Of a stretch of DNA of 64,000 bases, positions 36,201-46,551 are shown piece after piece. Source of the DNA: Tanytarsus gracilentus (lineage: Eukaryota > Arthropoda > Insecta > Diptera > Chironomidae); the NCBI GenBank assembly GCA_038502055.1, contig JAXRKN010000045.1, positions 6,098,501 to 6,162,500 on the forward strand. Direction: 5' to 3'. Position 1 is the first letter of the stretch. The number at the start of each line of letters is the position of its first letter. Under the pieces are notes generated by a model. It had not been told where the DNA came from, did not search any database, and was given only the letters and a program-made list of their open reading frames with translations. The position numbers were made by a program, and so were the translations under genes.

Positions 36201-39200
36201 TAAGTTTACGTCCTTGAGTGCTTTTACATCTCTATTTTTAGCAATTGCAAGCGTTTTCTTTTCCTCCACTTTTGGGAAATATTTTGCAAGATTAACTTCC
36301 TTAATGCTGGCAACTTTCGAGTCAGCAACACTCAATTTTATCGCTTCCATATTACTCGAGAATCTTCTCTGCTCCATTTCTCGAATCTGCTTTTCCATTT
36401 TATCTTTTTCATCTTGAATATGTCCGAGAATAGCATCCGCTTCGTCCCTTATTTCATCTCTCTCTAAATCATTTTTAATGTCACTAATGCTCGACCTTTT
36501 AGAATCACTTGGCGGGGGTGATTTTTTATCTGATTTAATAAAATGTTTTAGGCCAGTAAAGATTCCATTGAAAAAAGATTTTTTGTCATCTCGTTTCGTG
36601 TCTATTTGTGGCTCTTTCGTTACAATTTGAACTGATTGAGTTTCATTCAGCCACTTTTCTTTTAATGTCAATTTTTTCATTATATCATTTTTTAAGAGCT
36701 CATCTTTCTTGCTTGTACCGACATAAGGAGAAGGAGTGGGAATTTTAGAGGGTTGGGGAGTAATTAAAGGTTCTGAATTTTCAATAAATTTAGATTTCTT
36801 GACACCCTAAAGGACAATTTCAAATAAAATAATCGAAAAATGATAGAAAAGAAAATAGAATAAAAAAAATTATAACGACCCTCGTAAAATTTTTCTTTCA
36901 GCTAGTTTAGAAAGCGATTTTTAACTCACCTCAGTTTCGGTGTCGGTGAGCATGTAAACCGGTGGCGGTTGAACTTTAACCTCATTCATTCTCATTTCTC
37001 TGGCCTTTGCCAGTTCTTCACCCTCCGTTTGAGAATCTCCGTCATCGTCATCACTTGAGTAGCCATAAAATTCATCTTCACTGTCCGCCATATTTGAACG
37101 TCTGTCAATCCAATCGGATGCAAGCTGAAGCGTTTGTGCATCGACACCAATTGGATCCTCAAAGATTTCCGAATCAGACTCAGTGTCACTTTCATCGTCA
37201 GACGAATCTTCATCCATTGAGTCTTCATCGCCAGTTCCAAAGTTCAAATCAGTCCACTCATTTTCATCCATGATTTCATCTTCTTTCGGCTCACCATCCG
37301 ACAAGCCATCAGCGAATTCAATTCGTTCCGGTGTCTTGCCACGATTATCCATAGAATCACTGGAGATTCGAGCTCTTTCAGATTGTTGTGCTTGTTTTTG
37401 CTGTTGCGCTTTAAAAGCTGCATATTCAGCCATGCGTTGCTTATGCTGAAGTCGTTTGGGAACGAATTTTGCTTCTTTTGGCGGCAATTTGAAATGTTGC
37501 GTGCAATAAAACTTTCCATCGGGGTTTTCACGATCGAAAGAGTAACCACCTAAAATTAATTAATTTTAAATTATTCATTTTTAATAATTTTTTAATCACT
37601 CACCCAATCGTAAATTGTTACTGCAGTGATAGCACTTGAGACATGATCGATGAAGCACGAGACCTTCAACATTGATTTTCTCCATCAAGTAAACTCGTTG
37701 CTTGCAAAAATGACAATTCTCAGAAATTCCTTGCGATGTCAAAATCAAGCCTGCTTTCTGCACATTATCTTTGCCATCTTCGTCATTCTTCTTACCAAAC
37801 GTTGATAATGCAAGAGCTGCCACTTTATTTCTTCCTCTTTCGCCACGATCCAAAGTTGAACCTTCTTTAAGCTGCTTATCAACCATCTTGATTGTTGTGT
37901 CAATATCTTTATATTTGACCTCACTCGCCTCCATATTTTCAGGATTCGACATTTTAGTTTGTCGCGCAACAAATTGCTCGCGACTCCACTTTGGCACCTT
38001 CTCGCGACTCTTTCCAATGTCTTGAATTTTCTTCGACATTTCCATTTTCTTTTCAATCTCTTTGACGTTCCAGTCGTTGCTATCAATCTTTCCAATTGCA
38101 CGAATTAAGTCTTTTGGCTTCTTATTTGATGCGGCAGCGTTTTTCGTTGAAAACTTTTCTTCGATATTTCTGAGACGATCATTGAATTGATCATCTAGTA
38201 TATTGCCTCCTGGACGAGGAAGGGCGGATTGAATTCCGCGCTCTCTGTCCTAAAAATGAAAGATTTTGAGAGAAAATTAGTTAACGAACTGTTGAAAGTT
38301 TAAGTTAAAAAGCTTTTTTTGGGTTATGGCGAAATTTTACAACATCTCATGTTAATTTTTGTGCGGGCATTTAAAAGTTTTATTGCATTAAAGATTTTAT
38401 AAAATTTAACGGATTTTTAAAATTCATATAAAAATTTTAAAATGCCCTCACGTGATCGCTCATCGTGTATGAATTTCCGCGAGCTTTTAAGCACCTCGCA
38501 AGAGTTCATAAAAACACTTTGAAGTTTTATGGATTTTTTGTCATTATCGCACACACTCATGTTATAATTATAAATTTTAATTACTAGGTTATGAAAGAAA
38601 TTATGGAACGGCACACGAACAATAAAAACATAGTGACTTCGTAATTAGAGCATAACGGAGGAATTAATGTAACACTCGAACTGCACAATCAAGCAACGAA
38701 GCCGCAGCTTACAGGATATAATAATTTCTTCTCCAGCTCCTTTACACGATCGGAAAATTCGGGTGCATTCTGACGATACATGTAAATCGAGTAGTCTTCA
38801 AATGCGGCATCTTCATCTTCGCCATTTTCGCGCAGATAATTTGCCGCCTGAAGCATGTGAAGACTTTTGAGGAAATTTTCAGTTTGCAATTTTCGTTGTT
38901 GTCTCCGTCGAGCTTGTCGATCAATGCGATTCGCATCGATGTCAGCCAAACGAGCCATTCTTTCTTCCTATAAAATTTTATTTCGATAGCAACCAAAGAA
39001 GACATAAAATGCAAGACGAAAAGAATGGAGAGAGAAAAAATTTATTTCAAAAATGAATAAAAAATAAGTCACTCGAAAATTTAACAAATTAAGTATGAGA
39101 GAATGAAGATAATGATAATGAAATTTATGGACATCAAAAACCAATCCTCGCAGAATGTTCTGAATTTTCGATGCTGAAATTTTTGGGTGGATATTTTTGA

Positions 39201-41644
39201 GATAAATTAAGATTAAAGGGATGGACACAATTAAATCCTAGATTTAAAATTTTTAATCCAAGATTAAAAATTTAAGTGTCCATCCCTGAGAAAAGTAAAA
39301 TAAAATTACTTACAATGTTTCCATATTTTTCATAGCTTCGACGTTTTCGTCCTCGTCGATGTTCGATATTTTGAATTGCTGGCGGGATTGCGGGCTTATG
39401 AGGCTTCTTAGCCTGACTCGATCCATTCTCTTCTTTCGCCATCAATTCCCTCTTTGCCGCAGCAATTCGATGAAGTCTAGCAAAGTCAGCCATCGTGTTT
39501 GTGTTTTGATTTTTCTGCTTGAATTCAGCATAATCTAATTTAGGATGCTTAACATGAGGAATTTCACCACGAAAAAGCTCACAGACCTGCTCCAGATAGT
39601 GGAGCCAGGTCTTTACATCAACTTCCTCTAATGACACTGATTCAACAGCGGAAATTAAACGAGGTATTTTAAATTCTTTCTCAAAAATGAGAAAAGCCGT
39701 TTCGTTTGACTCTTCGGCCGTCATATTTTCAACGAGACTCCAGTCACAGAGATCCGGGCGGTATCTTAAAAAGTATTTGAAAAATTAAATTTTAACGGAT
39801 TTTTAAAAATTTAAAATTGTTACCTATGAATTAAAGCACAAAGAACTTTTCCACCGGTGAAAATCTGTGAAGGTTCTGTGACCTCATCGATAAAGTCCAT
39901 TTCTTTCAATCGATTCTTAATCCAACTCATAAGAACATTGGCCATTGGTGTCGTGTCAATTGTTCGTCGTTTACGAGTCTTTGAAGGAATTTCAGGCATT
40001 GACTGAATGGCATTGTTATCCATGAAGGTTTGTTCTAACAAACTTGGATCGTCTGTGTCGAGTAAGTGTTTCATCTAATAAAAATAATTAAATATTTGCT
40101 GTCAATATTTATTCAAACAAGGTGAGAACATTTGAAAAATTATAGCGTACCTGATGAGGCATAACAAACTGACGATTTAAATTGGGATATCGTGTCATGG
40201 GATCTAAAGTGTAGCTGCAATGATCGCGATGTAGATTTTCCGGTGTAGTTTGTGCTAACAATCGATAGATGCTCTCCCTTTGTGCCAAGACAGAGAGGAG
40301 ACTATTGTTTGGATTTGTCAGCAGCTTGATTGCATAGGCGGCATCCATACCCGAGAGAAAACCTCTCGCACATCCACTTCCACTCGGCCAGAAAGGCTCG
40401 AGCAAACTATCGCCAACAATTCCCATTAGAAGCCGGTAATTTTTTCTCACAATAATTCTTGATGAGTTTTCGGCCGCAAACATTGATGTAAAGTCAAACA
40501 TCGCAACATCCGGCTTTCCATAATGATTCACGGCAAACTCCAATGCGGGCATTTGGTATTTAGTCGAGAAGTCGGCCGCCTCTCTCGCATACTCTTGGAG
40601 CTTTATGGTATTTACATTGTTTGGATGAAGAAGCTCGGCGGGATCACTGAAATCTTGTATGATAACGCCCTTATCTAATAAGCTATGCTTCTTAGCTGTC
40701 ATAACAAAATAATGCGTCTCGTCCTTATAGTAAACAATATTTTCCAGATCAATACCCGTTTGATGATAAAGTTCTTTGAAGAAAGACTGATTAAAAATAA
40801 AAGCCACACCGCTAATTTCCTCCACTCGAGCTTCGTCTTCTGTTCGACGATTGATGAAATTTGCAGTGATTGCGATTGCCAATTTTCCTCGAAACTCTTT
40901 TCGCTTAAAACCCTCTAATGTGTTTCGTTTGCCATCGGCACCAATTAATGCGTCAAACTCAAAGTGTGAAACAGCGTGGTCACTTGGCTCTGTTTCAGCA
41001 CGCCATCCACAACTGCCGTCTTCACTCGGCTCAACAAGTCTCTCGAAGCTGACGCCTTCGTGAATTTCCACGCCGAGAAGAAGTGCAACTTTTAGCAGAA
41101 TACACTGCAGTTGTCGAATTGAGATATGATCAATGGATCCAGCACAGAATTTGCCATAAAATTTCTTCGCACCGAGTGCCCTCAAATCGTGAATTAGAAA
41201 AGGCCAAAGATGAAGAACATTATTGCGCGTGATTCGATCACGTTTCTCGATAACGACTACTTTTGCACCAAGAAGCTGTGCCTCAATTGCCGTACGTAAG
41301 CCACATGGTCCACCTCCAATTACAAGCACACGTGTGCCCGCACATGCCATGCCTTTGTTATAAACTCGATGCGCTAATCGAGCGTCAAACTTCTTCCATA
41401 ACGCTTGTGCCTTCCAATTCTTAATTTTAGCTTTGAGCTTTGGATAAAATTCGTTAATTGGCGCTGACCTCACGCCTATTGTTTCACATATGCTCCGAAA
41501 TAAACCGAAAATTTGTCTCATTGTGACGGCCGACGAGAAATGATCGAACATTTCCGCAGCGAGAGCCGCTGCATCGTTATCAATCATCGCTTGGTTGGAG
41601 TTCTGGCCGGCGTCGGCGGCTGTGTGGAAGTTTTGTCGATACAT
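26745..41644 (-). CDS. Mical: Mical, flavin monooxygenase that oxidises F-actin
   Basis: MICAL oxidises actin methionines to disassemble filaments downstream of plexin. Minus-strand exons: 41644-40151, 40074-39824, 39764-39314, 38967-38713, 38249-37604, 37549-36930, then either 36806-32844 (own stop) or 32266-28784, followed by 27973-27826, 27766-27688, 27632-27325 and 27268-26745. All junctions keep frame. Predicted proteins are about 2,559 residues (exon 7 end) or 2,752 (long end). The FMO domain has GGGPCGLRTAIEAQLLGAKV, the DALIGADGKRNT motif and MGIVGDSLLEPFWPSGSGC. A CH domain spans about residues 540-650. LIM starts CHFCKQRVYLMEKI near residue 995 and ends in exon 6. The bMERB helix set (LRIAQEIKREQDEIDLKIRD, MRGVEIEKLLRG) is near the C-terminus. 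A splice acceptor directly before the ATG implies an upstream untranslated exon. Confidence 0.93.
28784..32266 (-). CDS. Mical: Mical giant exon 8 (disordered linker before bMERB)
   Basis: The 3,483-nt exon (1,161 codons, phase 0 at both ends) can splice directly from the LIM-containing exon 6, which ends in TDTETE, into AQSDTESEEALNSATEISTD. It is rich in serine, glutamate, lysine and asparagine, with no folded domain that I recognise. Short proline motifs (TPIPPPRNR) and basic/serine blocks near the end suggest docking sites for SH3 or kinase partners. The donor is AAG|GTGAGC. Confidence 0.8.
32844..36806 (-). CDS. Mical: Mical giant exon 7 with in-frame stop (alternative end)
   Basis: This 3,963-nt exon starts in phase 0 after the LIM/acidic exon and stays open for 1,320 codons to a TAA at 32844. 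Because it carries a stop, it must be either an alternative terminal exon or use an internal donor; AGA|GTAACC near 32973 is the only plausible one I saw and it is weak. A possible poly(A) signal (TTTATT on plus, about 32390) lies downstream. The product is low-complexity and charged, with internal repeats: three copies of a [ED]VNLxxYF motif, two copies of an NYxNVLxxIS motif, and about four degenerate DPLxIKxEKKE units. The C-terminal 250 residues are rich in serine, arginine and proline. Confidence 0.75.
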   Translation of the reverse strand, partial: GVKKSKFIENSEPLITPQPSKIPTPSPYVGTSKKDELLKNDIMKKLTLKEKWLNETQSVQIVTKEPQIDTKRDDKKSFFNGIFTGLKHFIKSDKKSPPPSDSKRSSISDIKNDLERDEIRDEADAILGHIQDEKDKMEKQIREMEQRRFSSNMEAIKLSVADSKVASIKEVNLAKYFPKVEEKKTLAIAKNRDVKALKDVNLQQYFPSQSSPTLDKRNSNSPKEMSTTSSAAQSPLMPKKNLSDVNLGNYFAPTPPENGSGLSRKNSFMNNSIPANPPPPPAKKNILSLQCVKKRNKKTQVDEKVKEMPTTSSKGKGKSKDFNMFDQLLDGAIDVAHTDVFDTLIEEVKLERSDSKEYANIFDEKSRSTSKDGSNSKSKSPEKKEIKHDEIKEVICVKKESDEDSEISAKLKVDPKIFQSLTNQYQKMLRDFNSQSPQNEEIKENISPKIIKSESIDVKNTKEKSPNLLKLSNGEIEIKENLKSPKLSDLKRKSPKRTEELKKFKEQEVDEEESIVSRLEKKYRKYYQKNDDDKIDETDNAQIVTSENKENPPEILIEETALERLERRIKEKKEITRRRSEIEEQELINELPKLNSIALVQNLKEKDSISKEENSFNKIIKSEEKISEIPFNYEKQNNQEVVNNFAIKNESNEIKPENDKIYQEIQNDSLIIKLEKKKIEAENLKNNLIKNSTETFNDPLVIKTEKKEKLGNKKKNKRENLQDPLIIQIDKQEPVKDFNDIKLNSPKASKIPLTVKNNNQDIFGKPPMSPKREKLNSPMLEVKQPENSVEIPTGTVRKKNDKKAYQPRKKQFAKTENIDEILNEFQLTERETEKALREFHENFELLTKENQREMKENEKVDTQPVECAKNQSFNLDDLTSSLAEIDVNICDYPLEQDILLTYLNSPPLETKQANPKETNANEDSIKKSSPTNYLNVLKEISDEIIGYDEETLTVFQDEQIKDKIAFANVAESKGADLKLCENYVNVLQDISNALVGADIIDVPIESKNYSQIIPPNVQDLKTMRESCEYDMLSIDTKDDYHVPHVPPRRHKSTEASRDRKVLSPSRSIDYDTISGISSTEYFDHYYSVAHSNEFNKYNKPQYTETPPKIIQPRTTYDEILPRSSNIREEKFSRTSPIAHQSTENNRLLSHRSEMLHKRKEEFLRDQQSDSRNPYIREMMRQDVENPINIRDIRFIRKHPTAPLPASTIKLSSYVPKTVSTPPLSTRTPVSYGRSTAVYDRLTTSHTPSPRTSQRYTPSSTVSHIMTKSHTISPALINRNSRVTTSSYSDPLASTRSSRTSRYSSTKKSSPTSRREACRLS
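39217..39287. mobile_element. Tiny hairpin MITE in a Mical intron
   Basis: The 71-bp stretch begins AGGGATGGACAC and ends with the exact reverse complement GTGTCCATCCCT, with further complementary AT-rich bases inside. No target duplication is evident. It lies in the intron between Mical exons 3 and 4, 27 bp from the exon 3 donor. Confidence 0.55.
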
Positions 41645-44600
41645 GGTAATTCTAAAAAGATGAGAGAAAATTTTTGTTAATTTTGAAATTTGATATTTTT
41701 TTTACAGCTTGGCAGATGAAAGAATTTTAAGAAGAAAAAATTCTTGTAAATTGATTTTTTTATTTAAAAAATCTTCAGAATTTGTTTTCATTAATATTTC
41801 TGCATTTAAATTTAAAAATAGTTATTTTCACAAATAGTTAAAGATGCAAAGCGTGGAAAAATATTTCAAAATCTACCTCATAAATCAGATTAGCGGAGGA
41901 GTGTAAAAAATTGACGGTAAAATTGCATTAAATTTAGCGTAAAGAAAGGCGATGACAAACAATTTATTTTAGCTAGTTACTTATCCGTGCTTTCCCTATC
42001 ACAGCCAAGCATCAACTGCCAAAAAAATGTTTTTCGTATATAAAATTTCTCTGCTTCATCATTACAAAAATTTCGACTCTATTTTTTTTCATTCATGAAA
42101 ATTCCTCATTGCAGTTGCTTAATAAATGAAAAAAGAAAAAATCATCTTTCAAATGTGAAACACGACGCGAATAAAAGTTTTATATGCGCTCTTTATGATT
42201 TGGTAAATAATTGAATGAATTAAAAGTGTTCCAACTGCTTCGTGATTAGCAATAATAAGATATATACGTGTGGCTGTGAATAAATAAATCATTTTTATAA
42301 AGTGCGAGTGAAGAAAATGAATTTTATATTTTCTTCTTTTCGCTCATCGCTCCTCTGAAAAATTACCCCAAAAAAAATAACTTTTTTAAATTAAATTTTT
42401 CGAGTTTAATGACCGCATGATGGCTCTATTTGCCCCAAATATATTTTATCATCACGTCACTTTGGCGCTACACCGAAGTTGCAGTTTCTGATGCGTTGCC
42501 AAAATTTTTACGCTTCATTCGCTTCTAATTCGTCGGCAAGTGATGTGAAGGAGTTTTAAGTTTTCATGATTAAAAAAAATTCTTAATACGAAAATTTTTA
42601 TTTGCATTCGTATGTAATTTTAAGGAATCGAACCTCTTGATTTCTACAATTTTAAAATTTTTCTTCATTTTATTATAAAGAAATATGACGAAATAGTTAA
42701 TTAGTGTTGGGTAAAAAGTTTATTAAACTCCATCACGTGTTACTCAGACACATTTTCACGGAATCCATATTTCACGTCACTGAATCAGTTTTAATTTCTT
42801 TCTTCTTCTTAAACATCGACAGAAGACGCACATCTATAAATAAATTTACAGATCTATGTGTATACGGATATTAAGTTAGTAAGAGCCCACACATTAAAAA
42901 TCCAAAAATAGAAATTTTACTTTCTCAATTAATTGTGCGAATCTATTTTATTATATCATCACGAACACACTCTCAATCTTTTTGAGCATAATTGAATTGG
43001 GGTTTTGCAAAAAATAAAGATTAAAGATTAAAGTTTTCATGTTGGCTTTTTTTTTAATAAATTGAAATGCGTGGTTTATTATTTCGGATATGAAACTTTT
43101 TTTTTTAACAAAATCGCTTTGTTGGCGGTCAAAGAAATTTTAAGAGTGAAATTGGAAAATATCATAAAATTTTTGAATTAGTCATTTAGTATGAAAAAAT
43201 GTAAGAACAATATGAGTTAAAAATTTTGCGGCATTTCCTATTTCATGGCAATTAAACGCAATCAAATGGATGACTCGTGATTGATATTCCAATAGCGTTT
43301 AAATTTAAATATATTCTAGGCATTCCTGCATACTCAGTATTAAAGTTATTATAATGGGAAGTTAAATTAACTTAATGCGGTTTTAAAATTGTAATGTGAA
43401 TAAAAAATTATATCGCTAATTATTTTCAATGATATTTTTTTTTCACCGAACAAACAAAGTGAAAAAAATAATTATTCGAAGATTAACGAATTTTTTAATC
43501 GATTTCCTTCAACTTTCGATTTCATTTCTTTTTGTGTCGTTTTAAATTTATTCGATGAATTTTTCACTTCAAGCTATTTCGATGAATTTTTTGCGCAAAA
43601 TTGGTGTAAAATTTCTCTCTCACGAAATATTTTGTTGAAAGAATAAACTAAAAAAATTTTCACCGCATTAAAACACGCCGCTTTGAGCTCTGTGTACAAT
43701 AAATTTTTGTATATTCGTCTAAATCAGTAGAAATATTTGGGCACTGGTTAAACATTCTCTCTCTACACACATGCATGAGTGGTCTATCGTTTATGTCATT
43801 AAACACTTAATGGCGATACTGAACATTTTAAATTTTTTTTTTAAAAATCATCACCAGCAAAAATTAACGCACGTCAGTCAAAAATCGACTGCTTTTTAAG
43901 CATTTTTCACTCTCTTAATTAAAATTTGAGAGAATCGGAGCTTCAAGCCTGACACAAAAAAAATTTATCATTAAGGCAAAAAAAAGTTGAAGTGCATGAA
44001 CATCGACTACTGTTAAAGTTGAACAATAAATTTTTTACTGCTTCATATGTGAATATCATTAGCGATATAAAGAGAAGATAAGTTAATGCGCTATATATGA
44101 ATGTCGAGATCAAGGTCAGACAAAATCGTTATTAAAATTGACGGTTAGAGGTTCTTGAAATATTTTAATAGCATTTTTTCAAGCGAGTTAAATTTTTAAA
44201 AAGTTTTAACTAACAGCAATGAAAATTAATTTTTAGAAAACTTTTTATTTTTTCTAACTAAGAAATGTTTTAATATCCATTAAAAACTAACAGCCCAACC
44301 CAGAAAAACATCATTTAATTTTATTTTCATAATATCATTTTTCAAATGCGATTTAATTTCACTTGAACTTGTCAAAGCATAAAAAATAACAATTGAACAA
44401 CTTGATGCCAGCGAGAAGAAAGATGCGATGAAACTAGTTTACAAAAGAAAGCGTTTAGTGCTGCATTTTTAAAGTCTGTGAAATGACTTAATAGCTGATT
44501 TTTTTAGCAAAAATGGTAAGCGAGAAAAGAAAAAGACTTTTACCGATTACGAGGCGAAATCAATTTCCTCCGCGAGAGAATTCCAATATCGCAAATGATG

Positions 44601-45374
44601 CTCAAAGTGCCTTTTTTTGATGTCTATAGAAAGTGAAATGAGACTTGCCCTTAACAAGTGAATTATCTACGGCTCGAGAGAGGAGAAAGCTCCATTCAAT
44701 TGCACGACCGTCGTCTATGACGGCACACACTGATGTAATTTTTTTTTCTCTATTTCGCAACAATACTTTCTTACGCTCTTCTCACATCTGTGTGAAACTA
44801 AAAATATTTCGAAACTAGAAAGTCTACGAGCTTTTTTTGATGCACATGTTTTGTTGCAAAAAAAATCAATGTTGATGAGCGACTTGAAAAATTCAAGTTT
44901 GAAATAGGTTTAAAAGTTACGCCTCTTGTCGTGCTGTTATTGCTCGTAAGTCGCTCCCAAAAAAAATTATGAGGCACATGCGGAAAATTTGATGGCTGAC
45001 ATGTTGAAAAGATTTTATAACCGATAAATTTGCTTAGAAAAGTTATGAACATTAATTTGTTCCCACGACACGTTTTTATCGATTCTCTCAAGACATCCAC
45101 TTAAATCGAATCAAGAACTCATTTCCTCGAAAATTGCATTCAGCGAAAAAGCTTTTTTAAAAAACTTCAACAAAGACAGAAACTTGTCGCGCTTTTCGTC
45201 ATTATTTAAATGCATTGAAACTAATCGATTGAGCAGCATTGCATAATCGACAAAAGAGCGAATATAATTGAAAATCGACAGTGCGTTGACGTGAAGTGAT
45301 GCATGTAGCATATCGATGGACGTATGTGGGGTAAACTTTTGGTATTCTTTGTTTAGATTTTAAAAATATTTTTA
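41645..45374. other. Upstream region of Mical, no gene seen
   Basis: About 3.7 kb of AT-rich DNA with no supported coding exon. It presumably contains the Mical promoter and untranslated first exon, because TTTTTAG directly precedes the coding start at 41644. Short frames at 44798-45100 and 45111-45311 (minus) have no recognisable domain. Confidence 0.4.
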
Positions 45375-46069
45375 GTGTAACCCACGAAGTGGTGTAACAC
45401 TTATATGCGCCTATTTCCGTCCGTCCGTCCGTCTGTCTGTCTGTTCCTTCGAGATCTCGGCTCCTGAGATAGCTAGAGACTTCTAGTTTTCGCCAAATGG
45501 TAGGTCTATGAATTTAGATTCGGCCATTTTAGGAATTATGAGGGTCATGACCACAGGTCGTGCCATGGACAGCCCTAAATGCCATTTTTCATACAAATTT
45601 CCTGTTATATGGCTTCATGTATGTCGTTGAACTCGTATTTGTATCAGGAATCGAAAGGCATTGATGATATTTGAGGAATGTCTATTATGGCCATCCAAGA
45701 GTGCCACCAATGTCCATCACGGCCGGCCAGTAGTGCCCCTAATGTCCATTTTTTAAAAGTATGGCTTCATGTACCTCGTTGAACTCGTAATTGCATCAGG
45801 AATTGATTAGCATTGATGATTTTTGAAGAATGACCGTCACGGCCGGCCAGGAGTGTCCAAGGAATGCCACTAATGTCCATTTTTTAAAAGTATGGCTTCA
45901 TGTACCTCGTTGAACTCGTAATTGCATCAGGAATTGATTAGCATTGATGATTTTTGAAGAATGACCGTCACGGCCGGCCAGGAGTGTCCAAGGAATGCCA
46001 CTAATGTCAATTTTTTAGAAGTATGGCTTCATGTACCTCATTGAACTCGTAATTGGATCATGGTGGAAA

Positions 46070-46370
46070 ATTGAACATGGTGAAAATGGAACGCAATGGA
46101 AAATGGAACACAATGGAAAATGGAACACAATGGAAAATGAAACACAATGGAAAATGAAACACAATGGAAAATGGAACACAATGGAAAATGGAACACAATG
46201 GAAAATGGAACACAATGGAAAATGGAACACAATGGAAAATGAAACACAATGGAAAATGGAACACAGTGGAAAATGAAACACAATGGAAAATGAAACACAA
46301 TGGAAAATGGAACACAATGGAAAATGGAACACAGTGGAAAATGAAACACAATGGAAAATGAAACACAGTG
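46070..46370. repeat. 17-bp tandem array (AACACAATGGAAAATGG)
   Basis: About 17 copies of AACACAATGGAAAATGG, with GAACAC/AAACAC and CAGTGG variants. Since 17 is not a multiple of three and the unit lacks stops in several frames, five overlapping open frames appear here on both strands. They are artefacts of the repeat. Confidence 0.95.
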
Positions 46371-46523
46371 GGAAGCCAATTTGGGAAGCCATTTTGCGAA
46401 GCCATTTTTGAGAAGCCATTTTTGGGAAGCCATTTTTGGGAAGCCATTTTGGGAAGCCATTTTTGGGAAGCCAAAAGGGGAGGCCAGAAGGGGAAGCCAA
46501 AGGGGAAGCCAAAGGGGAAGCCA
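46371..46523. repeat. Degenerate GGGAAGCCATTTTT / GGGGAAGCCAAA tandem repeat
   Basis: About ten units of 12-15 bp built on GGGAAGCCATTTTT, shortening to AGGGGAAGCCAA toward the right end. The array abuts the 17-bp array and the right terminal repeat of the candidate element. Confidence 0.85.
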
Positions 46524-46551
46524 ATACTGATCTGTTACAAGTGGGTTACAC

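Larger units (their letters stand above)
45375..46551. mobile_element. Repeat-rich mobile-element candidate with GTGTAACCCAC ends
   Basis: The left end GTGTAACCCAC (45375-45385) is matched by its reverse complement GTGGGTTACAC at 46541-46551. Inside, in order, are a GTCC/GTCT microsatellite (about 45418-45443), near-identical blocks of about 135 bp beginning ATGTCCATTTTTTAAAAGTA near 45745 and 45875 with a third partial block, a 17-bp tandem array, and a GGGAAGCCATTTTT array. I could not find a clear target-site duplication or any transposase, so the class is open. Confidence 0.65.

Noticed and set aside
29458..37449. Many 60-134 codon frames opposite or shifted within Mical
   Set aside because: Shadows of the two giant Mical exons and the LIM exon; none has a domain.
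44798..45311. Two minus-strand frames upstream of Mical
   Set aside because: No recognisable domain, no codon bias or splice evidence; probably chance frames.
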